This document shows positions 62,170 to 64,000 of a stretch of 64,000 bases of DNA, one piece after another. The DNA comes from Nematopogon swammerdamellus. Taxonomy: Eukaryota; Arthropoda; Insecta; Lepidoptera; Adelidae. Under the pieces are notes generated by a model that was given only the letters and a program-made list of their open reading frames with translations, did no database searches and was not told where the DNA came from. The stretch lies in NCBI GenBank assembly GCA_946902875.1, contig OX336336.1, positions 7,286,545 through 7,350,544 on the forward strand, in the 5' to 3' direction. How positions within the stretch are numbered: position 1 is the stretch's first letter; every line of letters starts with the position of its first letter. The position numbers and the translations under genes are program-made.

Positions 62170-62455
62170 CTCAGCTATTGTGTGTATTGTGGTAGGGATT
62201 GTATTTGTACACGCTGAACTTACCGCGGATGCGTACCAATCTATTCTGCAGATTTTTCCTCCACAGAGCTGGTAAACTCCGGAACGATCTCCCTGCCCAT
62301 ATATTTCGCCCCAACTACACTGTCTCGGGTCTTTCAAGGGGGGCGTAAGTAGGCACCGGTCAGGCCAGCATTGCATTCACAACCCCCGCATACGACCGAT
62401 ATCCATGGGCGTCGTTAGACACGTTTTGGGAGGCTTAGCGCTTTCAATTAAAAAA
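62170..62455 (+). pseudogene. LINE family B 3' end, second of a head-to-tail pair
   Basis: ACTTACCGCGGATGCGTACC AATCTATTCTGCAG, CACAGAGCTGGTAAACTCCG, CCCTGCCCATATATTTCGCC, GGCACCGGTCAGGCC and TCCATGGGCGTCGTTAGACA match family B with frame breaks. Ends AGCGCTTTCAATTAAAAAAA. Confidence 0.75.
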
Positions 62456-62692
62456 ATATAGATTTGTTTATATATAATTGTTATATCAAGTCTTCTAGGA
62501 CTAGTCGTGAATATGTGACCTGATTCAAGACCTAACCACTCTTTCATTAATAGATCAGTAATAATAATGCCGTACTCTGATTAATAGCTGATATCTGCCA
62601 AGCTAAAAGTTTTCGTAACTGGGTCAGTAAGTTTTCCGAGTAACTTTTGAACCTAATTCCCCCGGAACATGATATAAGAGGCTCGCCGGGAA

Positions 62693-63112
62693 CTAAGGCC
62701 CGATTTCGTTAACATATCTCTAACTAAAGGCCAGTTAACTAACGGCAGCTTAAATCCGTAACTCGACAAGTATTCTACCATCGAAGTGTCTTCTCTATCT
62801 TTCAACGTTAAGAAGCAGAGATGGCACTACATTGTATAAAATAGTCCCTAAAACAAACTGTTTGACAGACAGCTGACGCTATTTAATCGCTCTGCACGGC
62901 AGATTTCAATGTGAATTTTCTTTTGAATTGAATTGAATTTAAATATCTGATCACCCCGACTTAACTTTAAGTCAGCTTAGGATTTTAATGACAGCGTTTC
63001 ATTTTTGGCATAACTGAATTTTATGGCAAGGTCTTTAAAAGAAGAAAAGTGGACATATAATAGTGGTTGTTGTACTTACTTGTTAAGTCTTTGTTGGCGC
63101 AACCGGGCCTTA
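62693..63112. repeat. MITE-like element, 'CTAAGGCCCG' ends
   Basis: CTAAGGCCCG at 62693-62702 and CGGGCCTTAG at 63103-63112 are exact reverse complements, 420 bp apart. The sub-terminal GTTGGCGCAAC near the right end is typical of a lepidopteran palindromic repeat family known to me, related in its terminal bases to 34988-35138. No coding sequence. Confidence 0.65.
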
Positions 63113-63190
63113 GTCCATTGCTGTTGAACGTTATAAAAACTACCCCAGTCACTTTCATATAGATTTGTGAAAGAGACAGAACTGTAATGG

Positions 63191-63322
63191 GCCAGCCTCG
63201 GTAGCTCGGTAGTGCGATCGGTCGACTGTCGTTCAACCTGGGCGCGGTCAGAACTTGGATGGGGACCATTCTATCGTTGGAGCCTAACCGTGGGTCGGAT
63301 TCCACGTAAAACTGTGTTTTCC
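63191..63322 (+). repeat. SINE family A, head only
   Basis: GCCTCGGTAGCTCGGTAGTG, ACCTGGGCGCGGTCAGAACT TGGATGGGGACC and GTGGGTCGGATTCCACGTAA. The 5S-like block has the box C word with AGAACTTGGATGGGG. It ends at ACTGTGTTTTCCGTG, after which LINE B begins. Confidence 0.75.
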
Positions 63323-63329
63323 GTGTATT

Positions 63330-63800
63330 TATTGAAAGCGCGACATGTGGCGCGGAGCCTCCCATAAGGTATCTAACGATGCCCATGGAAATTCGGTCGT
63401 ATGCGGGGGTTGCCAATGCCATGGCGGCCTGACAGGTGCCTATTCACATGGACCCGAAACTGTACTTTTTTTTTATGGAATCTGACACGGTTGGCTACAT
63501 CACCTACAACGTCCGTGATGTCAGCCCATAAGACCGGGTGAACTAGGTGCCATGTCAGTGCTTCCCCCTTTGATCGTGCCGGCTACACTGAACTGGTGGG
63601 AAAACACAAACTATTTACATAGCCGTTTCAACCGACGTTTCATTCAGTGCGGTGGTACCAACCCGGGCGGGTTAAACCCTACCACCAAGTAAGATTAGGA
63701 GGGAAGGGACCTACTTGCGGGGAAATACATATATGGGCAGGGAGAGCGTTCTAGAGTTTACGGGTTCTGTAGAGTAAGATCTGCGGAACCGGTCAATATA
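63330..63800 (-). pseudogene. LINE family B 3' end split by a SINE
   Basis: Right of the tail (63334), GAAAGCGCGACATGTGGCGC, ATTCGGTCGTATGCGGGGGT and GGACCCGAAACTGTACT lead to the SINE. The LINE resumes at 63714 with GCGGGGAAATACATATATGG GCAGGGAGAGCG and GATCTGCGGAACCGGTCAA. TACTT borders the SINE on both sides, consistent with a target duplication. Confidence 0.8.
63471..63713 (-). repeat. SINE family A body inserted in LINE B
   Basis: TTTTATGGAATCTGACACGG to CTACCACCAAGTAAGATTAG GAGGGAAGGGACC. The head is absent, so it is 5'-truncated in SINE sense. The CACCAAGTAAGATTAGGAGG variant is shared with the copy at 19977-20368, making these two close relatives. Confidence 0.85.
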
Positions 63801-63965
63801 CGAATATCCTTATAACTCGAGAAACCATTATCTATTTATTACATACGATTTTCACTGTTATATTCTGTCACTTCTCAAGATAGTTTTAGGCTATATCTTA
63901 TTACACTACGTCATCAGCGGCCTGAGCTGTGAGCAAAGTCACGCAAAGCGAACGTCTAGCTCTTC
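63790..63965 (+). repeat. Family H repeat, diverged
   Basis: CCTTATAACTCGAGAAACCA, TTTTCACTGTTATATTCTGT, CACTTCTCAAGATAGTTTTA and CAGCGGCCTGAGCTGTGAGC AAAGTCACGC match 56025-56155. Confidence 0.65.
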
Positions 63966-64000
63966 TTAAGTTCACGGCTTCCTCAATTCACTCCGCGCCG

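Overview
This looks like a gene-poor stretch of a lepidopteran (moth or butterfly) nuclear genome. The inference rests on interspersed repeats that I recognise as typical of Lepidoptera: the 'GGCCAAGTGCGAGTCGGACT' family, the 'ACTAGCTTTTGCCCGCGGCT' family, RTE ends with a CTGA tail, CR1/Zenon-like LINE 3' ends, and the 'GTCGTAAAAGGCGACTAAGG' SINE head. No complete host gene, rRNA gene or functional tRNA gene could be supported. Nearly every open frame is short and is a by-product of a repeat. All coordinates of repeats are by eye and good to a few bases up to about 20 bases.

The outstanding structure is a pair of related elements about 35 kb apart in opposite orientation (19143-23298 on the minus strand, 58117-61268 on the plus strand). 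In the sense direction each holds a short end motif, an array of 130-bp units (about 19 and 16 copies), the decayed C-terminal part of a PIF1-type helicase, and a palindrome of about 0.5 kb. I cannot place this architecture in a named transposon class. Copy 2 splits a tRNA-derived SINE, which fixes its ends. Copy 1 carries nested RTE and SINE insertions.

The rest is a mosaic. SINE family A is a tRNA-like start joined to a 5S rRNA-like promoter block, and about 15 copies or pieces are scattered from 6.3 kb to 63.7 kb. A second head type is joined to the same body in at least three of them. SINE family B is tRNA-derived, as is SINE family C. LINE 3' ends of three coding families lie at 1.9, 16.1, 39-39.6, 45.8-46.7, 49.2, 54.3, 57.3, 61.8-62.4 and 63.3-63.8 kb, all 5'-truncated. 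RTE 3' ends lie at 19.8, 31.1, 39.8, 55.0 and 57.6 kb. Inverted-repeat (MITE-like) elements lie at 0.5, 18.3, 35.0, 45.4, 53.3, 54.6 and 62.9 kb. One TIR element at 44.9-45.7 kb carries a broken MADF-domain fragment. GC-rich minisatellites sit at 3.5, 3.9 and 26.3 kb.

The only non-repeat coding candidates are weak: overlapping minus-strand frames at 50751-51261 with a membrane segment, and a few isolated frames. High repeat density, deep nesting and no gene suggest heterochromatin or a W-like chromosome, but that is inference.
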